Shown: in pieces, positions 32,744 to 40,923 of the stretch | Layout of the letters: each line of letters begins with the position of its first letter | How positions within the stretch are numbered: the stretch's first letter is position 1 | Source of the DNA: Candidatus Aristotella avistercoris | GTDB taxonomy: Bacteria; Bacillota; Clostridia; Oscillospirales; Ruminococcaceae | DNA length: 60,287 nt | Direction: 5' to 3' | Assembly: GCA_904397835.1 (NCBI GenBank) | Contig: CAJFOV010000018.1 | Span: forward strand, 1 to 60,287 | Position numbers and translations under genes: made by a program | The notes under the pieces: model-generated | What the model was told of the DNA's origin: nothing | Databases searched by the model: none | Seen by the model: the letters and a program-made list of their open reading frames with translations, nothing else

Positions 32744-33067
32744 CTACACCTTTTCAAAGCGGTCCACATCCACCACAAAGATGGTGGCGCCGCCCACCTG
32801 CACCTCAATGGGCATGGAGGTGTACATTCCAACCCCGTAGCTGGCGGAGGATGGCACCATCTGGGTGCGCTTCTTGCTGTGATCGGAGATCAGTTCGATG
32901 ACACGATCCACCTTTTCGTCCTCGGTACCGATCAGGAAAGTGGTGTTGCCAGCCAGCAGGAAGCCACCGGTGGTGGCAAGCTTGGTCACCTGAAAGCGCT
33001 CCTTGGTCAGGGCGGAGGATACCTTGGAACTGTCGTCGTTGGATACAATGGCAATGATAAGTTTCAT
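32744..33067 (-). CDS. darA: PII-like cyclic-di-AMP receptor DarA (YaaQ)
   Basis: The product has 107 aa from ATG 33067 with AAAGGAG upstream. It is a PII-fold trimer that binds c-di-AMP. Recognisable are MKLIIAIVSNDDSSKVSSAL, FQVTKLATTGGFLLAGNTTFLIG (the nucleotide-binding TTGGFL part) and the PIEVQVGGATIFVVDVDRFEKV tail. Length is that of the family. Stop and next start are two bases apart, so it is coupled with holB. Confidence 0.94.
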   Translation of the reverse strand: MKLIIAIVSNDDSSKVSSALTKERFQVTKLATTGGFLLAGNTTFLIGTEDEKVDRVIELISDHSKKRTQMVPSSASYGVGMYTSMPIEVQVGGATIFVVDVDRFEKV

Positions 33068-33108
33068 CGTGGATTCTCCTTTCCGCATATAAGACGGATA
33101 TGCTACCT

Positions 33109-34440
33109 TCATTTTACCACATGGAGGTGGGAAATGCCACTATTTTTCATAAATTGGATGGAACTTTCGGTGACAATTTCCCCACTCATCACCAAAGGGG
33201 CCCCTGGAGGGCAGGTGGTGGTGACGCCTGCGGCGATCCGCCCCAGGGCCTGGTCCACCAAAATTTCCTCCTGAGGGGAGAGGAGGGCCTCCCGCAGCCC
33301 CATCCCCTTGGGCAGCCGGGGCAGGGGCTGCGGCTGCACCCCGGTGGCAAGGAGGGGCGGGCAGTCCTGGAGGAAGGTGCGGATCCGCTCTAGATCCCTG
33401 GGGGTGTTGTAGGGGCTGACCATCAGCACCCCGCCCCCGTCGCTCAAATACTCCGGCTCAATCCCATGTTCCCGCAGGAGGGCCCCCAGGGCCTCCCCGG
33501 TGAGGTTGGTTCCGCCCAAAAAGAGGGAGAGCTTCATGGAATCCCGCCGGCCCTCCAAGGTGCCAAAGCCCTTCTGCCGGGCCAGCGCCTCCAGCTGGGA
33601 GACCTGCTGGGCAGCCTCCTGATATTTGGCACGGCCCTGGGGAGTGAACTCCTCCAGGCACCGGTCGATGGACAGGAGAATCAGATAGCTGGGGCTGGTG
33701 GAGCCAAAGGTCCCCATGGCCTGTTTGGCCCGCTGATAGAGGGCGGGATCCCGCAGGTGCAGCAGGGCCCCGCCGGTGAGCACCGGCAGGCTCTTGTGCA
33801 GGGAGTCGCAGCAGAAATCTGCCCCCAGGGCCATGGGATGCAGGTTTGACGCCAACAGAGGTAGGTGGGCCCCGTGGGCGTTGTCCACCAGCAGGGGGAC
33901 CCCGTGGCTGTGGGCAATTTCCGCCAGGGCGGGGATGTCACTGAGCACCCCAAAGTAGGTGGGGGAGGTGACATAGACCCCGCAGACATCCGGTTCCTCC
34001 TCCAACAGGGCCTGGACCTCCCGGGGGGAGATGGCCCCAGCGATCCAACCATCCCCACTGTTCTGAGGATAGACCCAAACCGGCTCCAGCCCCAGCAGGG
34101 CCATGGCATTGACGGCGCTCAGGTGCAGGTTCCGGGCGGCAATGATCTTCTTTTTGCCGGAGAGGGCCGCCAGAAACAGCATGGCCTGGATACAGAGGGT
34201 GGATCCGCCGCAGCTGATGAGGGTATCCCCGCTGCCATAGGCGGCGGAGAAGGCCCGCTCACAGTCCCGGATGGCCCCGTCACAGTGAAAGAGGCTGTCG
34301 GTGCCCTCCACCTCGGTGACATCGTAGGCCAACAGATCCCCAAAGGGGGGGAGGGGCCGGCCCTTGTGGCCGGGCATGTGGAGCCGGGACATATCCTTGG
34401 CCAGGTAGGCGTCCAAGGCGGATTGAATGGGGGTGGTCAT
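33109..34440 (-). CDS. Orn/Lys/Arg decarboxylase family PLP enzyme (YaaO-like)
   Basis: A 443-aa fold-type I PLP enzyme. HMPGHKG at 21-27 is the family entry motif, SCGGSTLCIQAM follows, and the PLP lysine is K216 in DSLHKSLPVLTGG; VDNAHGAH carries the cofactor aspartate. C-terminal domain about 330-443. It decarboxylates lysine, arginine or ornithine to a polyamine precursor; the specificity cannot be read. The ATGA overlap with the upstream QueG-like gene suggests coupling. In Bacillus tmk stands between this gene and yaaQ, but here it is missing. Confidence 0.88.
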   Translation of the reverse strand: MTTPIQSALDAYLAKDMSRLHMPGHKGRPLPPFGDLLAYDVTEVEGTDSLFHCDGAIRDCERAFSAAYGSGDTLISCGGSTLCIQAMLFLAALSGKKKIIAARNLHLSAVNAMALLGLEPVWVYPQNSGDGWIAGAISPREVQALLEEEPDVCGVYVTSPTYFGVLSDIPALAEIAHSHGVPLLVDNAHGAHLPLLASNLHPMALGADFCCDSLHKSLPVLTGGALLHLRDPALYQRAKQAMGTFGSTSPSYLILLSIDRCLEEFTPQGRAKYQEAAQQVSQLEALARQKGFGTLEGRRDSMKLSLFLGGTNLTGEALGALLREHGIEPEYLSDGGGVLMVSPYNTPRDLERIRTFLQDCPPLLATGVQPQPLPRLPKGMGLREALLSPQEEILVDQALGRIAAGVTTTCPPGAPLVMSGEIVTESSIQFMKNSGISHLHVVK

Positions 34441-35291
34441 TTGGGTTCCTCCTCTTGGGAATTGGGTTGGCCCTCCAGCAGGTGCAGGTTCCGCAGCAGG
34501 ACGCCCTCCCCGCGCCAGGCAAAGGCCTTGCGGGTCAGCAGGGTGGGGAGCTTTTCAGCGGTGAGCACCGGCTCCGGCGCCTCGTAGAAGGCGGCGATGG
34601 GGGTGGGCCTGGGGGTTCGGTTGAAGGGGCAGATGTCGTTGCACACATCGCAGCCCCAGGCGAGCCCCCCCTGGCGGATCTGTTCCTGCTCCTGGGGCGT
34701 CAGGGCCCCCTTCTTCTGGGTGATGTGGGAGCGGCACCGCTCCGGGTGAAAGCCATCCTGCCCCAGGGCGCCGCTGGGGCAGGCCTGCTGGCAGCGGCCA
34801 CAGCCGGGGCACTCCCGCAGGGGGAGCACCTTGCTGGGGAGGGGGAGGGTGGTGGCAATCTCCCCAATGAACACATAGGAGCCATAGACCGGGTTGAGGA
34901 GCATGCCGTTCTTTCCCCGCACCCCAAGGCCCGCCTGGACGGCGCAGCGCACCTCGTCAAAGGGGGAGGCGTCAATAAAGGGGACAAACGCCTCCTGGGG
35001 AAAGGCCTGTCCCAGTGTTTCACAGATCTGCCCCAGAAGGGCGCGGCCCACCTGGTGGTAGTCGTCCACAATGGCGTAGCGGGACAGGTTCCGATGGGGA
35101 AACTCCCCGATGTAGTAGGGGAGCAGGCAGAGAATCACCGTCTGGGTCCCCGGGGGCACCCTGTTCCGGGCCCGCACCGGCAGAAGGGGCAGGGCCGCCT
35201 CAAAGGGCAGGGGGGCAAAGAACTCCACCTGCGCCTGGCCCATGGCCTGCCGGAGCAGATCCAGGGCCTGCTGGGTTCTGTCATTGGCCAA
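34437..35291 (-). CDS. Epoxyqueuosine reductase-like (QueG family) Fe-S protein
   Basis: The product has 284 aa from a TTG at 35291, chosen because GGGAGGTG lies 6 bases before it and the frame then begins ANDRTQQAL inside the end of the HAD gene. It has the QueG order of elements: LSRYAIVDDYHQVGRALL, FIDASPFDEVRCAVQAGLGVRGKNGMLLNP (with the Asp and Glu near the cobalamin/substrate site), then two cluster motifs CPGCGRCQQACP and CDVCNDICP. It is about 70-100 residues shorter than typical QueG, lacking the C-terminal HEAT-like tail. It may be a true short QueG or a relative. Confidence 0.82.
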   Translation of the reverse strand: MANDRTQQALDLLRQAMGQAQVEFFAPLPFEAALPLLPVRARNRVPPGTQTVILCLLPYYIGEFPHRNLSRYAIVDDYHQVGRALLGQICETLGQAFPQEAFVPFIDASPFDEVRCAVQAGLGVRGKNGMLLNPVYGSYVFIGEIATTLPLPSKVLPLRECPGCGRCQQACPSGALGQDGFHPERCRSHITQKKGALTPQEQEQIRQGGLAWGCDVCNDICPFNRTPRPTPIAAFYEAPEPVLTAEKLPTLLTRKAFAWRGEGVLLRNLHLLEGQPNSQEEEPK

Positions 35292-36114
35292 GGGGAACAC
35301 CTCCCAATACCTGCTGATGGAGGAATTTGGCCACCGGCTCCCGGTCGTGATGGCCCAGAACCTGGGTGGCCAGACACAGCAGCTCCTCCCGGGCGTTGGC
35401 GGGGGCATAGGCCTCGTCGGCCAGGCGGAACATGTCCAAGTCGTTGGGGCCATCTCCAAAGACCACCAGGCGCTGGGCATGGATGGTCTCCTGCAGCTCC
35501 TGGATGCGCCGGGACTTGGTGGCCTGGCTGGAGCAGATCTCCAAAAACCAGTACCCCACAAAGTAGGGGTCGGCATAGAAGGTCATGTGCAGGCCCGGCA
35601 GCTGGAGCAGATCCTCATAGAGGGGCCGCAGATGTTCCTCCCGGTCCAGCAGGTTTAAAAAGACCACCTCCCCCTGGGGCAGGGCGCCGGGGGCAAGATG
35701 GGGGTATTCCTCCAGGGGGCGGGGACTGCGGCCCTCATAGCCGGTGGGCCTGTCCAGGGGGCGGTAGGACATGGTGAGGGCCTGCTCCCGGTAGGAGAAG
35801 AGGAAGGTGGGCAGCCCGTGGCGGGCAAAGCGGGCCAGAACCTCCTGGGCCAGCTCCGCCCCCAGGGGAACCACCTGGCAGAAGCGCTGCCGCTGCAGAT
35901 CATAGGTGAAGGTCCCGTTGAGGAGGATCACCGGCAGGGCCATGGGGATGCCGGCCAGCAGCTGGCAGACGGAGGCGTTGGAGCGGGCGGTGGCGATGGT
36001 GAAGGGGATCTGTTGCCGGTACATCTCTCCAAGGACAGACCGGGTGTAGGGGGCTACCTGGACCTGGGAGGTGAGCAGGGTGCCGTCCAGGTCGGAGACA
36101 TAGAGGGTTTTCAT
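35281..36114 (-). CDS. Cof-type HAD-IIB phosphatase
   Basis: The product has 277 aa from ATG 36114 with AAAGGAG. Motif I is SDLDGTLLTS, where the first Asp is the nucleophile; motif II is in TIATAR; the Lys of motif III is in SSQATKSRRIQEL; motif IV is VFGDGPNDLDMF. The C2B cap lies between about 85 and 190. Such enzymes dephosphorylate sugar phosphates or flavin/PLP-type metabolites; the substrate is unknown. It ends inside the QueG-like gene (11-bp overlap). Confidence 0.9.
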   Translation of the reverse strand: MKTLYVSDLDGTLLTSQVQVAPYTRSVLGEMYRQQIPFTIATARSNASVCQLLAGIPMALPVILLNGTFTYDLQRQRFCQVVPLGAELAQEVLARFARHGLPTFLFSYREQALTMSYRPLDRPTGYEGRSPRPLEEYPHLAPGALPQGEVVFLNLLDREEHLRPLYEDLLQLPGLHMTFYADPYFVGYWFLEICSSQATKSRRIQELQETIHAQRLVVFGDGPNDLDMFRLADEAYAPANAREELLCLATQVLGHHDREPVAKFLHQQVLGGVPLGQ

Positions 36115-36130
36115 CGCATCGCTCCTTTGC

Positions 36131-36151
36131 CGGGCCCCTCGCCGGGGGCCC
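36131..36151 (-). promoter_or_regulatory. GC-rich hairpin beside the HAD gene ribosome site
   Basis: GGGCCCC and GGGGGCCC can pair in the 5' untranslated part just upstream of AAAGGAG. It has no U-run in the minus direction, so it is not a terminator. It may stabilise the mRNA or separate the three genes upstream. Confidence 0.3.
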
Positions 36152-36193
36152 TTTCTGCTATCAATGTACCACAGAAGGGGATGCAATGCAAAC

Positions 36194-36739
36194 CTACAGC
36201 AGCAGATAGCACAGGGCAAAGAGCAGGGATTCGTTGCGCTCCGGCTCCTCCAGCACCAACACCAGCAGCAGGAGAATGAGGGTGGTGTCCCGCTGCAGGG
36301 GCACGGGCATCTGGCGGATGGGGCCAAATCCCCAGGTGGAGGGCCGCTGGCTATGGACAGAGGCAGCGTCCCGTGGAATGTGGTGAGGAGGGGACTGTCC
36401 CACCGGGGAGGAACGGCGGGGATCCCCCTGCTCCTCCCAGCTGGGGACGGGGTCCTCCGTCTCCTGGAAGATGGGGTCCTGGTCGGGGGATTGGATGACA
36501 GAAGGTGCGGCCTCCTCTTCCGGTTGAACTGGCGGAGTGGGTGCTGCAACCGCCTCCTGGATGGGAGGAACCGCCGCCTGGGGCGGCTCCGGATGGGGAG
36601 GCTGAGGGATGGAGGGCACCGGATTGGAGGAGACAAGGCCTGAGGGACCGCCGGAGGCGGGGTAGGCTTCCCGGTGCTCCTTGCGAACGTAGGCCGGCGG
36701 GACCCATGGTCCGCTGGGCTGGCGGGTGACAGTGGGCAT
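36194..36739 (-). CDS. Proline-rich protein with hydrophobic C-terminus, unknown
   Basis: A 181-aa protein. Residues about 1-145 are Pro/Gln/Glu-rich and probably disordered (PPYVRKEHREAY, then repeated PP/EP/QP). The end has a leucine-rich pair of segments, DTTLILLLLVLVLEEPER and SLLFALCYLLL, a pattern seen in small Firmicutes proteins of unknown role, possibly a membrane hairpin. It follows the 227-aa Met/Gly-rich gene by 4 bp in a three-gene run. Annotated as hypothetical; a sporulation or coat role would be a guess. Confidence 0.6.
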   Translation of the reverse strand: MPTVTRQPSGPWVPPAYVRKEHREAYPASGGPSGLVSSNPVPSIPQPPHPEPPQAAVPPIQEAVAAPTPPVQPEEEAAPSVIQSPDQDPIFQETEDPVPSWEEQGDPRRSSPVGQSPPHHIPRDAASVHSQRPSTWGFGPIRQMPVPLQRDTTLILLLLVLVLEEPERNESLLFALCYLLL

Positions 36740-36743
36740 GGCT

Positions 36744-37427
36744 CTATCGCTCTCCTTCCGATTTTGGCCCAGAGAGGCTGCGCAGCATGTGCATCATGCG
36801 CATCATCTGGATGGCCTCGTCCACCTTGCCCCGCCGTTCGGGGCTCAGGTGGGGTTTGAGCGCCATGAGGAGTTGGACATTCTCGTCCGGCTGGTTCATG
36901 CTCTGCATCATATGCAGAAGGTTGGCCATCATGGAGTTTGCGCCCATGGAGCCTCCGGGCATCCCCATCCCCCCGGCGCCGCCCATCATGCCGGCCATCA
37001 TACCGGCCAACTCCGGGTTGTTGGCCAGGGAGGAAAAGAGGTCGCCAAAGTTGTTGCCGCCCGGTGTTCCCGTGCCGGCGGCAGGTCCGGATCCAGGTCC
37101 GCCGCCCATGGCGCGGAACAGGTCCTCCATGCCACCGGAGCCATTGCCTCCCGGTCCGGCAGAGCCTGGGGCGGGGCCGGCCCCCTCCCCCATGGAGCGG
37201 AGAAACTCCTCAAAGCTGGGCCCGGCGCCGCCTTCCCCCGATCCGGAGGCCATATTCCGCAGGAACTCCTGCGGATCGGGCGCCCCCTGTTGACCGCCAG
37301 GAGCGGCGCTCCCTTGGCTTCCCTGTCCATTTTGCCCCTGGCCCATGGCCTGCATCATCTCCATGAGCTGTTGTGCGGCGGCCGGGTTTTGCATCAGTTG
37401 TTGCAGCATATCAGACATGTCATTCAT
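36744..37427 (-). CDS. Gly/Met/Pro-rich low-complexity protein, unknown
   Basis: The product has 227 aa. N-terminal DMLQQLMQNPAAAQQLMEMM, then a long Gly/Pro/Ala-rich disordered middle (about 30-130) with PEEFLRxM-like repeats (PQEFLRNM, FEEFLRSM, MEDLFRAM). A Met/Gly segment (ELAGMMAGMMGG) follows, and the C-terminus holds an ordered helical part NVQLLMALKPHLSPERRGKVDEA, resembling a short conserved motif of clostridial hypothetical proteins (LLxALKPxLSxERRxKVD). Four-base ATGA overlap with the upstream gene. No signal peptide. Confidence 0.65.
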   Translation of the reverse strand: MNDMSDMLQQLMQNPAAAQQLMEMMQAMGQGQNGQGSQGSAAPGGQQGAPDPQEFLRNMASGSGEGGAGPSFEEFLRSMGEGAGPAPGSAGPGGNGSGGMEDLFRAMGGGPGSGPAAGTGTPGGNNFGDLFSSLANNPELAGMMAGMMGGAGGMGMPGGSMGANSMMANLLHMMQSMNQPDENVQLLMALKPHLSPERRGKVDEAIQMMRMMHMLRSLSGPKSEGER

Positions 37428-37681
37428 TTTTTCTGGTTCTCCATCATGGATTTGAGCATATTCTGCAGGGCCGGGTTGGCCATCATCCGCTGCAGCTCCT
37501 TGGGGTTGGAGAGCAGGCGGTTGAGCTGCTGGGACTGCTGGGGGTTCATCTGCTGGGCCATCTGGTCCAGTTTTCCGCTCTCCACCTGGGCCTGCAGGGC
37601 CTGGGGATCCATGCCGGTGCGCTTGGCCACCATCTGGATCAGGGCCTGCATGCGCTCCTGGTTGAGGTTTGGTTGGTTCAT
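37424..37681 (-). CDS. Small Gln/Met-rich helical protein, unknown
   Basis: An 85-aa protein from ATG 37681 (ribosome site GGGAGGG). Entirely helical by eye: LNQERMQALIQMVAKRTG, QQMNPQQSQQLNRLLSNPKELQRMMANPALQNML. The NPxxLQxMMxNPxLQNM repeats resemble the STI1/DP-type helical repeat and the N-terminus of the next protein, so the two may interact (inference). First gene of the three-gene run. Confidence 0.65.
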   Translation of the reverse strand: MNQPNLNQERMQALIQMVAKRTGMDPQALQAQVESGKLDQMAQQMNPQQSQQLNRLLSNPKELQRMMANPALQNMLKSMMENQKK

Positions 37682-37828
37682 GGGGGAATCCCTCCCTTTC
37701 CGAAAATAGGGCGGGCCTATTTCCTTTGATGAAATTTTATGCTATGGTTAAAAGCGGATATGCGTTTTTCTCCCCTTTGGGGAAGTGTTTTTGTCTGATT
37801 GCCGCAACGGCAGAAGGGAGCGGGTGCA

Positions 37829-38329
37829 ATGAAACTTGTGGTGATCTCCGACACCCATGGGGGCTTTGCCGCCGTGGTGCAGGTGGTGCAGCAGAACCGG
37901 GATGCGGATCTGTTCCTGTTTTTGGGGGACTGTGGCCGGGAGGTGGAGGATCTGCGGTGCCTGGAACCTCAGCTGCCGGTGCGGTCGGTGCGGGGCAACT
38001 GCGACTGGGGTTCCCAGGAGCCGGACACGGGCCTGCTCTCCCTGGAGGGGGAGCGGATCTTCTTCACCCATGGTCACCTGTTGGGGGTCAAGAGTGGCCT
38101 GAGCGGCCTGCTCTATGAGGCCAGACGCCAGGGGGCCACCATCGCCCTGTATGGCCACACCCACATGGCCCAGGTCCAGCGGGTGCAGGGCCTGCTGGTG
38201 ATGAACCCAGGCAGCCTGACCCGCTCCCCGGGAGCGCGCAACAGCTACGGGGTGCTGCATCTGGAGAGCGGTCAGGTGCAGGCCCAGGTGATCCCTTTTG
38301 CAGAGAAGGAGGAGACGGTATGGAACTGA
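37829..38329 (+). CDS. YfcE/MJ0936-type phosphodiesterase
   Basis: The product has 166 aa from ATG 37829 with GGGAG upstream. A small calcineurin-like metallophosphoesterase: VVISDTHGG (D, H), LFLGDCG (the usual GD motif), RGNCDW (N and D), FFTHGHLLG and YGHTHMAQ (GHTH) supply the two-metal site. Stand-alone members hydrolyse phosphodiesters such as bis-pNPP; the natural substrate is unknown. It overlaps birA by 10 bp. Confidence 0.9.
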   Translation: MKLVVISDTHGGFAAVVQVVQQNRDADLFLFLGDCGREVEDLRCLEPQLPVRSVRGNCDWGSQEPDTGLLSLEGERIFFTHGHLLGVKSGLSGLLYEARRQGATIALYGHTHMAQVQRVQGLLVMNPGSLTRSPGARNSYGVLHLESGQVQAQVIPFAEKEETVWN

Positions 38330-39078
38330 CGGGACTGACCACCAAACACCTGGGAAGACCCTTTTTTTCCTTACAGGAGGTGGATTCCACCAACACCTTT
38401 TTGAAGGACCGGGCCTGGGAACTGCCCCACGGGGCGGCGGTTGCGGCGGAGCACCAGACCGCCGGCAAGGGCCGCCGGGGGAGAAGTTGGCAGGACCAGC
38501 CGGGGGAGACATTGGCCCTCTCGGTCCTGCTGAAGGAGGCCTGCCAGGACATTGCCCTGCTGCCCCTGCAGGTGGGGCTGGCTGCCTGTGAGGCCATCCG
38601 GGCGCTGTACGGCGCTCCAGCGGCCATCAAGTGGCCCAACGACGTGATCCTTGGGGGGAAAAAACTCTCCGGCATCCTCTGTGAGAGCTGCTACCAGGAC
38701 CAGACCTGGGCGGCGGTGGCGGGCATTGGCATCAACCTGAACCAGGAGCAGGAGAGCTTTGACCAGGCGGGGCTGATCTATGCCACCTCCCTCAAGCTGC
38801 AGCTGGGGCGGCCCCTAAAATCCCTCCAGCTGGCGGCGGAGCTGCTGAACCAACTGGAGCACTACTATTCTATGCCCTTTGAGGAGATGCTTCCCCTCTA
38901 CCGGCAGCGGTGTATCACCCTGGGCCGCCAGGTGCGGGTGCTCTATGGCGGGGAGCAGCTGGAGGGGGAGGCTCTCACCGTGGATCACGCGGGCAACCTC
39001 ATCTGCCGCATTGGCGGGCAGGAGCGGGCCATCCGCTCCGGAGAGGCCTCGGTGCGGGGACTGTACGGGTACATTTAG
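38320..39078 (+). CDS. birA: Biotin-[acetyl-CoA-carboxylase] ligase, no DNA-binding domain
   Basis: The 252-aa enzyme attaches biotin to carboxylase carrier domains through biotinyl-AMP. VDSTNTFLKD, the adenylate loop GKGRRGRSW and AIKWPNDVILGGKKLSGIL are class signatures; the C-terminal SH3-like cap is about 205-252. The N-terminal winged helix of bifunctional BirA is absent, so it should not act as a repressor. Confidence 0.93.
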   Translation: MELTGLTTKHLGRPFFSLQEVDSTNTFLKDRAWELPHGAAVAAEHQTAGKGRRGRSWQDQPGETLALSVLLKEACQDIALLPLQVGLAACEAIRALYGAPAAIKWPNDVILGGKKLSGILCESCYQDQTWAAVAGIGINLNQEQESFDQAGLIYATSLKLQLGRPLKSLQLAAELLNQLEHYYSMPFEEMLPLYRQRCITLGRQVRVLYGGEQLEGEALTVDHAGNLICRIGGQERAIRSGEASVRGLYGYI

Positions 39079-39110
39079 CGGAATATCCAATGGAAGGGGG
39101 GACTGCTTGA

Positions 39111-39503
39111 ATGGATGATTGGAAGGAGCTGTACCAGGCGGCAAGGGCGGTGCAGCGGGAGCGGCAGCTCTCCCCCTGGGTACAGGCAGGGGGTGTGGCG
39201 GCGGCCATTGGGACGCCCAGTGGGATCTATGTGGGCGTGTGTCTGGATACCGCCTGTTCCCTGGGCATGTGTGCTGAGCGGGCCGCCGCTGCGAATTTGA
39301 TCACCCAGGGGGAGAACCGGGCGGAGCGGCTGGTTGTGGTCATGCCAGGGGGCGCCCTAGGCACCCCCTGTGGAGCCTGCCGGGAGCTGTTTTTCCAGTT
39401 GGGCTGGGGGGACCTGGAGATCCTTCTAGATCTGGGGGAGCCCCGGACCGTCCGCCTGCGGGAGCTGCTGCCCCTCTGGTGGAACGGACAGGAGCAGACA
39501 TAA
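39111..39503 (+). CDS. Cytidine deaminase-like zinc hydrolase
   Basis: The product has 130 aa. Zinc ligands and the proton-shuttling Glu are in MCAERAAAANLI and PCGACRELFF. In classical cytidine deaminase the nucleoside ribose is held by NVEN; here the same place reads VCLDTACS, so the Asn and Glu are replaced. This pattern is known from a clostridial branch annotated cytidine deaminase, whose substrate may differ. It follows birA by 32 bp. Confidence 0.8.
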   Translation: MDDWKELYQAARAVQRERQLSPWVQAGGVAAAIGTPSGIYVGVCLDTACSLGMCAERAAAANLITQGENRAERLVVVMPGGALGTPCGACRELFFQLGWGDLEILLDLGEPRTVRLRELLPLWWNGQEQT

Positions 39504-39528
39504 AAATGGCGGAGGGCCACGGAGAGAG

Positions 39529-39570
39529 AAAAAAGGAGCTTGGGATTGTTGAAATCCCAAGCTCCTTCTT
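39529..39570. terminator. Bidirectional terminator
   Basis: AAGGAGCTTGGGATT pairs with AATCCCAAGCTCCTT. Minus-strand T-run TTTTTT is strong, plus-strand side CTTGCTT weaker. It separates the convergent deaminase and MFS genes. Confidence 0.85.
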
Positions 39571-39599
39571 GCTTATTGGAACAGAGAAAGGAAGGCCTT

Positions 39600-40829
39600 T
39601 TAATTGGCCTGATCCACCGGGACCTTCCGCAGCAGCAGGTAGCCGATGAGAAACAGTACCAACAGGGCCAGAATACCGTAGGTGGAGGTGTTGAACAGTG
39701 CGGCGGAGGCAGCCACAATGAGGGGACCCATAAAGTCGGCAAATTTGCCAAAGATGTCAAAGAAGCCAAAGTACTCGCTGGACTCCTCCTTGGGCACCAG
39801 CTTGCCGTAGTAGGACCGGGACAGGGACTGGATGCCCCCCTGGCAGATGCCCACACAGACGGCAAGGAACCAGAACTCCCACACCTTGTCCAGCTGGAAG
39901 CCAAAGGCGCAGATACCCATATACATGATGACAAAGACCTTAATGAGCCGCAAGCAGCCGTATTTGGCCGCCAGCTTGCCGGAGAGGATGGCACAGGGGA
40001 AGGCCACAAACTGGGTCAGCAGCAGGGCCAGAATCATCTGCTCGCTGGGGATGCCCAGTTCGTTGCCGTAGGTGGTGGACAGGCTGATGATGGTGAACAC
40101 CCCGTCAATGTAGCAGAAGTAGGCGATGATGTAGTAGAAGAGGGGCTTGTTGTTCTTGATTTTCTTCATGGTGGCCCACACCCGGCGGAAAGTATCCCGG
40201 ATCAGATGGGGCTGCTTTTCCAGATAGTGGACCTGCTTGACGTTTTTCAGCAGAGGGATGCTCATGACCAGCCACCAGATGGCGGTGAGCAGGAAGGAGA
40301 GCTGGGTGGCCTGGGCGGTGCTCAGGCCAAAGGGTTTCAAAAAGATCAGGGCGATGCCCAAGATAAAGGGGATGCAGGAGCCGATGTAGCCCCAGGCGTA
40401 GCCGTGGGAGGAGACCATGTTCATCCGCTCATCGGTGGTGACATCGGTGAGCATGGAGTCGTAGAACACGTTGGCCGCCGTGTAGCCCAGCCGGGCCAGG
40501 ATGAACACCAGCAGGTAGCCCATCCAGTCGGTGACCACCGCCAGGGAGACAGCTCCCACCAGGCCAAAGGCCAGGGAGATACCAAAGAGCTTTTTGCGCA
40601 TGCCCTTGTAGTCGGCGATGGCGCCCAAAATGGGGGAGAGCAGCGCCATAATCAACACGGCCACCGATGTGGCCAGGGACCAGATCTGGGTTACCTCCAC
40701 GCCATCTTTGCCAGCGGCCTCGGCAATGCCAGAAAAGTAGATGGGAATGGTAGTGGAGACCAACATGGTGAAGGCAGAGTTGGCCACATCGTAGAGCACC
40801 CAACTCTTTTCCACTTTGTTCATTTTCAT
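39600..40829 (-). CDS. MFS transporter of the UMF1/Atg22 type
   Basis: A 409-aa, 12-helix transporter. The start SWVLYDVANSAFTMLVSTTIPIYF is the fingerprint of the UMF1 family, as are ANVFYDSMLTDVT and ARSYYG-like SLSRSYYGKLVPKEESSEYFGFFDIFGK in the second half. Helices 2-3 loop ADYKGMRKK matches the MFS motif A. Proposed to move amino acids or small metabolites; substrate unknown. Single gene with its own promoter. Confidence 0.9.
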   Translation of the reverse strand: MKMNKVEKSWVLYDVANSAFTMLVSTTIPIYFSGIAEAAGKDGVEVTQIWSLATSVAVLIMALLSPILGAIADYKGMRKKLFGISLAFGLVGAVSLAVVTDWMGYLLVFILARLGYTAANVFYDSMLTDVTTDERMNMVSSHGYAWGYIGSCIPFILGIALIFLKPFGLSTAQATQLSFLLTAIWWLVMSIPLLKNVKQVHYLEKQPHLIRDTFRRVWATMKKIKNNKPLFYYIIAYFCYIDGVFTIISLSTTYGNELGIPSEQMILALLLTQFVAFPCAILSGKLAAKYGCLRLIKVFVIMYMGICAFGFQLDKVWEFWFLAVCVGICQGGIQSLSRSYYGKLVPKEESSEYFGFFDIFGKFADFMGPLIVAASAALFNTSTYGILALLVLFLIGYLLLRKVPVDQAN

Positions 40830-40894
40830 GGTTGGGACAGTCCTTTCCGGCGGGTAGACCCCGCACCGTTGGAGATATTACAAATTTCTTAAAA

Positions 40895-40923
40895 ATTGTA
40901 TCATGCCCGTGGTGCAAAAGCAA
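40895..40923 (-). promoter_or_regulatory. Promoter of the MFS gene
   Basis: Minus-strand TTGCTT (40923-40918), 17 bp, TACAAT (40900-40895), about 65 bp ahead of the start codon. Confidence 0.6.

Noticed and set aside
30716-32840. Long plus-strand open frames opposite ricT and holB
   Set aside because: Shadows; the minus-strand genes carry clear motifs.
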